Origin: Lentisphaerota bacterium
GTDB taxonomy: Bacteria > Verrucomicrobiota > Lentisphaeria > Oligosphaerales > JAFGRS01
Reading direction: 5' to 3'
Length of the DNA stretch: 14,177 nucleotides
Assembly: GCA_012514865.1 (NCBI GenBank)
Contig: JAAYZO010000854.1
Span: forward strand, 1-14,177
In this document: positions 1-6,058 of the stretch, piece after piece
Layout of the letters: each line of letters opens with the position of its first letter
How positions within the stretch are numbered: the stretch's first letter is position 1
Notes under the pieces: model-generated
Database searches by the model: none
What the model was told of the DNA's origin: nothing
The model's input: only the letters and a program-made list of their open reading frames with translations
Program-made: the position numbers and the translations under genes

Positions 1-7
1 GCCACGT

Positions 8-679
8 ATGGATCGAGAGCTTTGCCGACAAGTCTTCGAGGATCTGGTGGCGCGGACGCGCGAGCAGCTCGAGCACAGCCCCGCCTGTCACGACTGGGAC
101 CACACCCTGCGCGTGCTGCACAACGCGCGTCACCTCTGCCGGGTCGAGGGCGCGGATGACCTGGTGGTCGACTACGCGGCAGTGCTGCACGACATCGGCC
201 GTCCGGCCGAACTTGCCGACCAGGGCGCGACCTGTCACGCCGGCTACGGCGCCGAGCTGGTCCTGGAGTGGCTCCCGGCCCTGGGCATCCGCGACCGCGC
301 CTTCGTCGAGCACGTGGCGGCCTGCGTGCGCACGCATCGTTACCGCAACCGCACCGCGGACCTGCCCGCCACGCTCGAGGCACGCCTGGTGTTCGATGCC
401 GACAAGCTCGACAGCATCGGCGCCATCGGCATCGGCCGGTCGTTCCACTTCGCCGGCCGCATCGGCGCCCGCGTCCACAACCGCGCCGAGGCAGCCGAGG
501 CGTCGGCCAGCTACAGCCGCGAGGACAGCGCCTACCGCGAGTACCTGGTCAAGCTCCGCCATATCAAGGACCGCATGCTGACCGCCGAGGGCCGCCGCAT
601 GGCCTTGGCACGGCACCAGTTCATGGTCGCGTTCTTCGCGCAGATCGAGCGCGAGGTCAGCGGCGACGACTTCGCCTGA
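8..679 (+). CDS. HD-domain metal-dependent phosphohydrolase (YedJ/YpgQ-like)
   Basis: A 223-residue cytoplasmic protein with a complete HD signature: HDWDH (H28, H32), the metal-binding pair H61-D62 in LHDIGRP, H77, H110, and the D130-A-D-K-L-D135 segment followed by SIGAIGIGR. This spacing and the FDADKLDSIGAIGIGR block match the YedJ/YpgQ branch of HD hydrolases. Members tested are thought to hydrolyse nucleotide phosphates with a divalent metal, but the substrate here cannot be read from the sequence. There is no signal peptide or membrane segment. Length is normal for the family, so the ATG at position 8 is a sensible start, although only 7 bases precede it and no ribosome site is visible. 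It converges on the next gene with only 16 bp between the stop codons and no obvious terminator. Family assignment is firm; function is not. Confidence 0.88.
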   Translation: MDRELCRQVFEDLVARTREQLEHSPACHDWDHTLRVLHNARHLCRVEGADDLVVDYAAVLHDIGRPAELADQGATCHAGYGAELVLEWLPALGIRDRAFVEHVAACVRTHRYRNRTADLPATLEARLVFDADKLDSIGAIGIGRSFHFAGRIGARVHNRAEAAEASASYSREDSAYREYLVKLRHIKDRMLTAEGRRMALARHQFMVAFFAQIEREVSGDDFA

Positions 680-695
680 AGCCCGACGGCGCGCC

Positions 696-2159
696 TCAGC
701 GGCTTCGGCGCAGGTCGGCCTCGCGCACGAGGAGTTCGCCGCGGAACTGCCCGCGCAGGACCCACCGTACCGTGCCGTCCGCATCGAGGCCGGGGGCCGG
801 GGCGCTCCGCCGGCAGGCTTTCCACCGTTCCTTGGAGAGCTTGCCCAAGGGGCAGTGCACGAGGGCGCGGTCGATGCCATCGGGACCGCGCTGCAGGAGA
901 GCGATCTCGGCGTGGCCTTCGAACGTGTCGCCCTGCCGGCAGCTCGCGACGACTTGGAAGCGCATGCCGGTCGCCGCCTGGACCGGCCGCGACTCGAGCT
1001 GCAGCGGCAGGGGCACCTCAGACCACAGGCTGAACAGCACCGGCCCGGACGGAGCGGCGGCGCGCACGACGACCCGTTGACGGTCGGGGTCGCTGAGGCG
1101 CAGGCTCCAGTCCGCCAGGGGCGCCTTGCGCGTGACGGCGCCGGCCGGGCCGGGCGCGGGCAGACAGCCGTCGCCGCAGGACGGTGCCGGCAGGGCCGCG
1201 GCATGGGCGGCAGGGAGCACCAGGTCGGCCGGGCGCAGGTGCTGCCAGGCCAGCCCGGCCGACAGCAGGAGTACGACCAGGAGCGCCAGGAGCACCGCGG
1301 CGCCGCGACGCCAGCGCCGCACGGCGCGCACGGCCCGGTCGAGGTCGGCCTCGGCTACCGGGCGGTCGCGGACCTGCTCGCGACTGAGCGGGTGGAAGTC
1401 GAGGACCTCGCGCAGGGGGGCCGGCTGGCCGCGGTCGGCGAGCTTCAGGTAGTGCGGCAGCGGCGTCGGCGCGGCGGTGCGGCGGAGGGCCTGCCGGCAG
1501 GTCTCGAGGTCGAAGGGGACCTGCCGGAAGAAGACATCGCCGGCGGCGTCATCGAAGAGGCAATACGACGCCGTGGCGCTGCCATCGCGGGGCAGTCCGA
1601 CCGAGCCGACGTTGACGATGTAGCGCTTGCCCTCTTCGCAGCCGAAATCCTGCGGGCTGAGCCAGTGCGGCCGGCCGCTGCGGCCAAGGACGAAGAGCCC
1701 GGGGACATGGCTGTGGCCGATGAAGAGGAAGACCTCGGCGGTGGCCTGCCAGGCCTCCAGGGCGTGTTCGTCCTCGAGGACGTAGCCGAAGGCGGCCGGG
1801 CTGGCGGGGTTGCCATGGCAGCAGCGGAAGCGCGGTCCGCGCAGGACGTAGGGCAGGCCCTTGAAGAAGGCGGCGGCCTTGGCGTTGAGCTGGCGGCCGG
1901 TCCAGGCGATCATCTGCCGCGCTGCCGGGTTGAAGACGGCTGGGTCGAGCTGGCGGGCGATCACGGCGTCGTGGTTACCGAGGACGAAGTGGTCGATGCG
2001 GGCGTAGGCCACCTGCAGGACCTCGGCGGGCTCGGGGCCGTACCCGACCAGATCGCCGAGGCTGATGACGCGCTCGGCGCCACGGCCGCGGGCATCGGCC
2101 AGAACCGCGTTCAACGCCGGCAGATTGGCGTGGACGTCGGACAGGATCGCCAGTTTCAC
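696..2159 (-). CDS. Membrane-anchored calcineurin-like metallophosphoesterase
   Basis: 487 residues from a GTG start. Residues 1-220 form a complete YfcE-type phosphoesterase: D8-x-H10, D36 in GDLVGYGP, GNHD (61-64), H115 in CCHGNP, and GHSHVP (148-153) with H149 and H151. The core is clearly paralogous to the + strand gene at 8071 (shared GDLVGYGP, GNHD, GHSHVP, GSVG-PRD). It then departs from that family: after a linker, an Arg-rich stretch (RAVRRWRR, about 278-285) precedes one strong membrane helix (286-304) and a C-terminal region of about 180 residues that resembles nothing I know, with CxxxC (C328, C332) plus C407, C436 and C449. By the positive-inside rule the catalytic domain is cytoplasmic and the tail outside. 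The GTG at 2159 is chosen because the family begins directly with K-L-A-I-L-S-D and an AAGGGAGG ribosome site precedes it. An in-frame start 28 codons upstream would only add an Arg/Gly-rich leader. Substrate unknown. Confidence 0.85.
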   Translation of the reverse strand: MKLAILSDVHANLPALNAVLADARGRGAERVISLGDLVGYGPEPAEVLQVAYARIDHFVLGNHDAVIARQLDPAVFNPAARQMIAWTGRQLNAKAAAFFKGLPYVLRGPRFRCCHGNPASPAAFGYVLEDEHALEAWQATAEVFLFIGHSHVPGLFVLGRSGRPHWLSPQDFGCEEGKRYIVNVGSVGLPRDGSATASYCLFDDAAGDVFFRQVPFDLETCRQALRRTAAPTPLPHYLKLADRGQPAPLREVLDFHPLSREQVRDRPVAEADLDRAVRAVRRWRRGAAVLLALLVVLLLSAGLAWQHLRPADLVLPAAHAAALPAPSCGDGCLPAPGPAGAVTRKAPLADWSLRLSDPDRQRVVVRAAAPSGPVLFSLWSEVPLPLQLESRPVQAATGMRFQVVASCRQGDTFEGHAEIALLQRGPDGIDRALVHCPLGKLSKERWKACRRSAPAPGLDADGTVRWVLRGQFRGELLVREADLRRSR

Positions 2160-2163
2160 CGCG

Positions 2164-2171
2164 CCTCCCTT
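2164..2171 (-). promoter_or_regulatory. Ribosome binding site AAGGGAGG fixing a GTG start
   Basis: AAGGGAGG on the - strand, 4 nt before the GTG at 2159. It is one of the best Shine-Dalgarno matches in the window and decides the start of the membrane-anchored phosphoesterase against the longer reading frame that opens at 2243. Confidence 0.7.
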
Positions 2172-2287
2172 GCGACCGGTTCCGGCCTCGCGGCCCGCCC
2201 CGGACGCCACGCGGCGACACGGCATGGCACGCTCCCGCAACAATGGCGGGCGGCGCCGCGGTGTCGCAGGCCCCTCGACCCTCCTGA

Positions 2288-2332
2288 CCTGCCCTGCTCA
2301 GGCGCCGCACAGCGGCCCGTGAACAGGGCAGG
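2288..2332 (-). other. Nested hairpin in the leader before the membrane phosphoesterase
   Basis: Perfect 9-bp arms CCTGCCCTG (2288-2296) and CAGGGCAGG (2324-2332) enclose a second hairpin, GCCGC (2304-2308) and GCGGC (2312-2316), with a 3-nt loop. A smaller hairpin, CCCGC/GCGGG with a 7-nt loop, lies at 2234-2250. All sit in the 230-bp gap between two same-strand genes. It could be the terminator of the HEAT/YbjN gene or a structured leader of the phosphoesterase mRNA. No T-run follows on the - strand, so a classic intrinsic terminator is not supported. I do not recognise a known riboswitch. Confidence 0.4.
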
Positions 2333-2389
2333 CTAAGGCAGTCACGGCCGGCCGGGGCGCTCCCTCGCCTCCCGGCAGGCACCCTCAGG

Positions 2390-3199
2390 TCAAATGTGGT
2401 CCGCGTCGGTCAGCTCGCGTTCGAGCGAGTCGGCCTCGGTGGCGATGGCCACGACCATCTCGCGGGCGAGCTTGGCGGTCAGGCGTTTCGAGGGCACGGC
2501 CTCGCGCATGACGACCTTCTCGACGCCCTGGTCGTCCTTCTCGACATAGAATCTGCCGCAGCGGACGGTGACATTGCGGCGGTTGATGCTCTCGAGGCTG
2601 CCTTCCTTGAGAGGGCCGCACTCGGTGTAGATGGTGGTCATCGCCCGTCCCGCCGCGTCGATCTCGCCGAAGGTCACCGCCACCTGCTGTTTGCGGCCGC
2701 CCTCGACCGGCAGTCTCAGGTAGAGGTAGCCCTCAGGTTCCCAGGTGATCTCGGTGGCGACTTTGCCGAGGGCCTCGCGGAAGAGGTGGCAGCCATCGGG
2801 CTCGCCGTCGACGCCGACGGCGGCGGTGCCGTCGGGCTCCTGGTTGCGTCGGCGGTAGGCCTCGACGTCCTTGAGGGCCGCCTCCCATTCGTCCGGGAAG
2901 TCGCCGATGGCGAGGCCGGTGATGGCCTCGAGGGCCTGAACGGCACTGCCACGCAGGCCGCTGTGAGTCTTGACCACGTCGAGGAGGGCCGCACTGGCCG
3001 GCTCGTAGGCCCAGGCGCGCATCAGGGTGATGGCGGACCAGCGCAGGTTCTCGGGCTGGTTGCGGTCCGCGATCAGGGGCAACAGCCGCGGCGCCGCCGC
3101 GTCCGGACCGAGACGCTGGAGCTCCTGGCGGGCCTTGGCGCGAGTGCGGAAGTTGCCCAGTTGCGCAATGCAGTGCGCCACGTCGTCCCGGTCAGGCAT
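2390..3199 (-). CDS. HEAT-repeat protein with YbjN-like C-terminal domain
   Basis: 269 residues, soluble, no signal peptide. Residues about 3-110 are helical pairs resembling HEAT/PBS-lyase repeats (RAKARQELQRLGPDAAAPRLLPLIAD, then a pair around 50-75 and one around 80-110). Residues about 137-265 look like a YbjN/CesT-type chaperone fold: an alternating-strand segment EGYLYLRLPVEGGRKQQVAVTF, then AMTTIYTECGPL, NVTVRCGRFYVEKDD, and a terminal helix LAREMVVAIATEADSLEREL with the aD.lE pattern typical of that group. YbjN-like domains are associated with peptide binding and stress or secretion functions, but no specific role is assigned here. The ATG at 3199 is preferred over an in-frame GTG at 3229 because AAGGGAG lies 9 nt upstream of the ATG. 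It may be co-transcribed with the membrane phosphoesterase 230 bp downstream. The HEAT call is moderate and the YbjN call is by pattern only. Confidence 0.72.
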   Translation of the reverse strand: MPDRDDVAHCIAQLGNFRTRAKARQELQRLGPDAAAPRLLPLIADRNQPENLRWSAITLMRAWAYEPASAALLDVVKTHSGLRGSAVQALEAITGLAIGDFPDEWEAALKDVEAYRRRNQEPDGTAAVGVDGEPDGCHLFREALGKVATEITWEPEGYLYLRLPVEGGRKQQVAVTFGEIDAAGRAMTTIYTECGPLKEGSLESINRRNVTVRCGRFYVEKDDQGVEKVVMREAVPSKRLTAKLAREMVVAIATEADSLERELTDADHI

Positions 3200-3208
3200 C
3201 GTCGCAGT

Positions 3209-3215
3209 CTCCCTT
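3209..3215 (-). promoter_or_regulatory. Ribosome binding site AAGGGAG deciding the ATG at 3199
   Basis: AAGGGAG on the - strand, 9 nt upstream of the ATG at 3199 and inside the codons that would be translated from the alternative GTG at 3229. It supports the shorter protein. Confidence 0.65.
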
Positions 3216-3273
3216 CTGACAGCCGTCACTCACGGCCGCACCGCGCCGGCCATGAGCGGCGCAACCATCGCCT

Positions 3274-3303
3274 ACAGTACTGCGGCAAGGCGCGGTTTGT
3301 CCA
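3274..3303 (-). promoter_or_regulatory. Candidate sigma70-type promoter for the HEAT/YbjN gene
   Basis: Reading the - strand: TGGACA (3303-3298, 5 of 6 to TTGACA), an 18-nt spacer, then TACTGT (3279-3274, fits TAnnnT). Transcription would start near 3267, giving a leader of about 70 nt. The 9-mer AGTACTGTA that contains the -10 recurs in the candidate promoter at 7884-7911. Judged by eye; in GC-rich DNA such matches are somewhat rarer by chance but remain unproven. Confidence 0.35.
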
Positions 3304-3420
3304 GTAGCACCGGCGTCGCCGTGGCAGGGCCGCTGCAGAGGCCGCTTCCGGCAACCCTTCCGGGTGCATGGCTCAGCGTTCCGTGGCACCGGGGTGCGCG
3401 CTGCGTGCGGGCCCCGGCGA

Positions 3421-3520
3421 TTGGCGAGGTCGGGCGGAATCGGTCGATGCCTTTCGAGACCTGTCGAGACCTATCGATGCCCATCGGAACCGGGCCAGAC
3501 CGGGCGAAACCGGGCGAGAT
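3421..3520. repeat. Ten-unit degenerate 10-bp phased repeat
   Basis: Cut in tens from 3421, the stretch reads as ten units with a shared pattern, roughly C-N-N-(T/G)-C-G-A-(G/T)-A-C. Example units are ctttcgagac (3451), ctgtcgagac (3461), cgggcgaaac (3501) and cgggcgagat (3511). TCGA recurs exactly 10 bp apart at 3444, 3454, 3464 and 3474. GCGA takes the same place at 3424, 3504 and 3514. The left units are GCGA/GCGG type, the middle four TCGA type, the right ones GCGA type again. The period is not a multiple of three and no gene covers it, so this is not a protein repeat. It could be a decayed minisatellite or a helically phased binding array. Confidence 0.7.
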
Positions 3521-3566
3521 CCGGCGGGGGTCGTGCGCTTCCTGGCGCGTGTGCCCGCCGCTGCCG

Positions 3567-5741
3567 TCAGCGCCGCGCCGGGCGGCCGGTGCGTTCCGGC
3601 GGCGGTGCTGTCTGGCCGGGCTCGACCGGGCGGACCGGCACGAAGGGCGAGCCGTCGTCGCCGGGACCGCCCTTGGCGCCGCGCGGCCGGATCGTCAGGA
3701 TGCCCTGGCTGACATCGCGGAACTGGATGACCTGTCCGGGGCCCTCCATGGCAGCGCTGGCGGCCAGGCCGGGGGTGAGGAAGCCGGTGCTGTCGGCGGG
3801 TCGGGCCCGCGCCGCGGCCAGGGTGCGTTCCACGGCCAGGTCGGCCGGGAACTCGTTCAGGCCGCGGCGCTGCAGCTCGCCGGACAGCGCCAGCAGGCTG
3901 AGGACCTGCGTGGCCTGGCCGCGCAGGTCGATGCCGATGTCGAGGACGTGGTCGCGGAAGAGCCCGAGGTAGTCGGCCGGCGTCGCCAGGTAGAGGACCT
4001 CCGCCGGGGTCAGGCGCGACTGCAGTTGGAAGAGCACATAGGGCCGCACCTCGGCCAGCAGGGCGTCGGCAGCTTCGGCACGGCCGCGGTCGTGAAGGAG
4101 GCGCGCCGCCACGGCCAGGAGGCGGCTGCGGTCGGCGGTGGCACAGGCCGACAGCTCGCCGGCGACGGCGCCATAGCCGTCGGGGAAGGCGACATCGCGG
4201 CTCTGGTCCAGCAGGGCCGCCAGGGCCAGGCGTTCGGCACTGGCGACGAGGGCCTCATTGCGAGTGAAGGTGAACAGCCGGTCGAGGCCCTCGAGGAGCC
4301 AGACATCGCGGGGCAGGTCGTCCATCTCCGCCGGCTCCAGGCGGTGCTGCTGGAGGCCCTCGGCGACGGCCTGGGCATGCTCGAGGAAGGCCTCGCGGGC
4401 GGCGCTGCCGTAGAGCGACGCCAGCGCCAGCAGGACTGCCCCCGAGGCCTCGCCGCCGAGTTCGGGGCAGAGGTCGAGCGAGGGGAACTCGCGGGCGCTG
4501 ACGACGGTGCCGCCCGGCTGCAGTTGCAGGATGAGGTGCTGGGCCAGGAGCGCCAGGACCGGGTGGAAGGCCTCGCTGCGCAGGGCTTCGCTGAGTTCGC
4601 ACAGGGCCACCACGGCGAGGGCGTTGGTCAGGGTCGAGGTGATCTGTGCCTGAGCGACGACGCCGTGGGTGCCGGCGATGTCCTGCATCTCGGGCAGGCA
4701 GCCGGCGACCGGGGCGCGGCCGTAGCGCCGCACGGCCGCGACGAGGCGTGGCGCGACGCGTTCGGCGGCCTTGAGGTAGCCGGCCTCGCCGGTGGCCTGG
4801 TGGAGCCGCACCAGGGCCAGGAGCGCCAGGGCGTAGTCGCGCGGCATGGCGCCCTGCGTCTTGCCCAGCTCCCACTCCGGGAGCGCCGAGGCGAAGAGGC
4901 CGGTCGGGCCGCACATGCCCAGGAGCCGCTCGCCGACCTCGAGGGCCATCCCGCGCAGCTCGGCGGCGGTCGCATTCTCGTACAGCCGATGGCCCCGGAA
5001 CAGCGGCCAGGCCTGCGTCCCGTCATGCAGAAACGACGCGGTCTCGAACAGGCAGACGCGCTGCCCGCCGGTGAAGCTGGTGATGGCGGTCCAGCGCCCG
5101 AGGTCCTGGAGGCGCTCGGTGGTGGAGCGGTAACGCCCGACCTCCTGGCCGAGGACGCGTTCGCTGATGGCGTGGACCTTGAGCTGCCCGGACGGGTCGA
5201 CCATCTCCCAGGCCATGAGCTGCTCAGGCAGGAAGTCGAAACCGGCGACCGGCCCGAAGCTCAGGCCGATCAGGCTCGGCAGGGGCAGGCGGCTCTGGCG
5301 CGGGCTGAAGTTCGACACCGCCTCGCCGCGCTGCACGATGTCGACCTTGAGCCAGCGCAGGCCGCGCGGCGACGGGGCGCTCTCGAGGGCCTTCCGGCAG
5401 GCCTGCTCGAGGGCCGCCGCGGCGTCGGGGCCCATCCCGAAGCAGGTCCGCGCGGCGCTGCGTCCGTCGCTCCACGAGAGCGCCACGGCCCGCGGCCGGT
5501 CGGCGCCGGGCAGGCCGGCGATGCCGGTGGCGGGTATGCGGCCCTGCCGGAGCCCCTCGTGGAGCGCCGCGCACAGGGCGACGCCGTCGGCATCGCCGAT
5601 CGCCATGGGCTGCGTGATCGACTGCAGCCAGAGCGCCTCGGCGCCGGCGGGGGCAGGGTCCTGGCCCCGAGCGACCCCGGCCCAGGCCAGGCCGGCCGCC
5701 AGAGTCGCCGCCAGGAGACTCGCGCGTGCACGTGACATCAT
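3567..5741 (-). CDS. Large exported alpha-helical protein of unknown function
   Basis: 724 residues from the ATG at 5741 (a second ATG follows directly at 5738). The N-terminus is a good Sec signal peptide: RAR, a hydrophobic core of about 16 residues, then VARG before Q27 as a likely cleavage point. Residues about 40-140 form a mixed region with SWSDGRSAARTCFGMG. Residues about 200-250 contain GRYRSTTERLQDLG and a small strand-rich part. From about 255 to 640 the chain is a series of helical hairpins, e.g. RDYALALLALVRLHQATGEA at 301, in the manner of alpha/alpha-toroid proteins (glycoside hydrolase or epimerase-like folds). No catalytic motif could be assigned, so an enzyme call would be unsafe. 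The C-terminus (from about 645) is Gly/Pro-rich and probably disordered. The open frame extends 71 codons upstream, but that part runs through a repeat element and lacks gene-like character. GGAG lies 13 nt before the ATG, a weak ribosome site. Probably periplasmic. Confidence 0.8.
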   Translation of the reverse strand: MMSRARASLLAATLAAGLAWAGVARGQDPAPAGAEALWLQSITQPMAIGDADGVALCAALHEGLRQGRIPATGIAGLPGADRPRAVALSWSDGRSAARTCFGMGPDAAAALEQACRKALESAPSPRGLRWLKVDIVQRGEAVSNFSPRQSRLPLPSLIGLSFGPVAGFDFLPEQLMAWEMVDPSGQLKVHAISERVLGQEVGRYRSTTERLQDLGRWTAITSFTGGQRVCLFETASFLHDGTQAWPLFRGHRLYENATAAELRGMALEVGERLLGMCGPTGLFASALPEWELGKTQGAMPRDYALALLALVRLHQATGEAGYLKAAERVAPRLVAAVRRYGRAPVAGCLPEMQDIAGTHGVVAQAQITSTLTNALAVVALCELSEALRSEAFHPVLALLAQHLILQLQPGGTVVSAREFPSLDLCPELGGEASGAVLLALASLYGSAAREAFLEHAQAVAEGLQQHRLEPAEMDDLPRDVWLLEGLDRLFTFTRNEALVASAERLALAALLDQSRDVAFPDGYGAVAGELSACATADRSRLLAVAARLLHDRGRAEAADALLAEVRPYVLFQLQSRLTPAEVLYLATPADYLGLFRDHVLDIGIDLRGQATQVLSLLALSGELQRRGLNEFPADLAVERTLAAARARPADSTGFLTPGLAASAAMEGPGQVIQFRDVSQGILTIRPRGAKGGPGDDGSPFVPVRPVEPGQTAPPPERTGRPARR

Positions 5742-5827
5742 GGTGAGGTCCGTTCTCCACAGATCCCGGCAGGCCCAGGCCCGCCGCACCCGGGGCTGTT
5801 CGAAGATCGCGTCAGCGTTCTCTCGGT

Positions 5828-5923
5828 CACCCTGGAGGGGTGCCAGATCGTAGCCGGGGGTCGCGCGAGAGCTCGACCCCCGGAAACGCGAATTGTACGC
5901 CATGCACCCTGGAGGGGTGCCAG
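5828..5923. repeat. Two identical 19-bp repeats flanking a hairpin
   Basis: CACCCTGGAGGGGTGCCAG occurs at 5828-5846 and again, identical, at 5905-5923, 77 bp apart in the same orientation. Each copy can itself fold (CACCC and GGGTG arms; GCACCC/GGGTGC in the second copy). A 30-nt hairpin (5854-5883) lies between them. The arrangement resembles small dispersed intergenic repeats (REP or MITE-like), but with one instance visible this is inference. Confidence 0.75.
5854..5883. repeat. Strong inverted repeat between the 19-bp copies
   Basis: Perfect 10-bp arms CCGGGGGTCG (5854-5863) and CGACCCCCGG (5874-5883) enclose 10 nt that can add two further pairs (GC/GC) around a gaga loop. No T-tract lies on either side, so a role as intrinsic terminator is weak. 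It would form a very stable RNA or cruciform hairpin about 110-140 nt upstream of the exported-protein gene. Confidence 0.7.
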
Positions 5924-6058
5924 AACCGGACTTCCGAACAGCCCTGCGCCGCACCCGGGTCCACCCGCGGGCCCGTGTCCGTCGCTATACCTTAATGAAG
6001 ACGCCGCTGCCGGCCGCCGACGGCGGGTGCACCGTCCGGGGGCCGCGCCGTGGTCGTC

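Larger units (their letters stand above)
3200..3566. other. Intergenic region with promoter and 10-bp array
   Basis: This gap lies between two - strand genes. It holds the ribosome site and candidate promoter of the HEAT/YbjN gene at its left end and the 10-bp phased array (3421-3520). No tRNA, no convincing terminator for the upstream exported-protein gene and no small gene with a credible start were seen. Short open frames here have no domain pattern or ribosome site. Confidence 0.6.
5742..6058. other. Intergenic region with repeat/hairpin element
   Basis: The gap lies between the permease gene and the exported-protein gene (both -). It holds the 19-bp direct repeats and hairpin (5828-5923). 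On the - strand a TACAAT (5897-5892) resembles a -10 box, but no matching -35 lies at the right distance. A small AT-rich spot, TATACCTTAATG, sits near 5987 (+ strand reading). No gene or RNA was recognised. Confidence 0.5.

Noticed and set aside
855..2336. Long + strand open frame opposite the membrane phosphoesterase
   Set aside because: It is antisense to a gene with full catalytic motifs, is rich in Gly/Arg/Glu with no domain pattern, and is the usual stop-poor shadow of GC-rich DNA.
3200..3566. tRNA or small RNA gene in the gap
   Set aside because: No T-loop GGTTCGAATCC-like motif or cloverleaf pairing was found. The order seen is the 10-bp periodicity only.
3027..5735. 902-codon + strand open frame
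   Set aside because: It crosses the 10-bp array and runs antisense to the signal-peptide protein. Low-complexity composition, no ribosome site.
5828..5923. Sigma54 promoter (TGGCAC on the - strand in the 19-bp repeat)
   Set aside because: The required TTGC-type -12 element is missing at the right distance in both copies.
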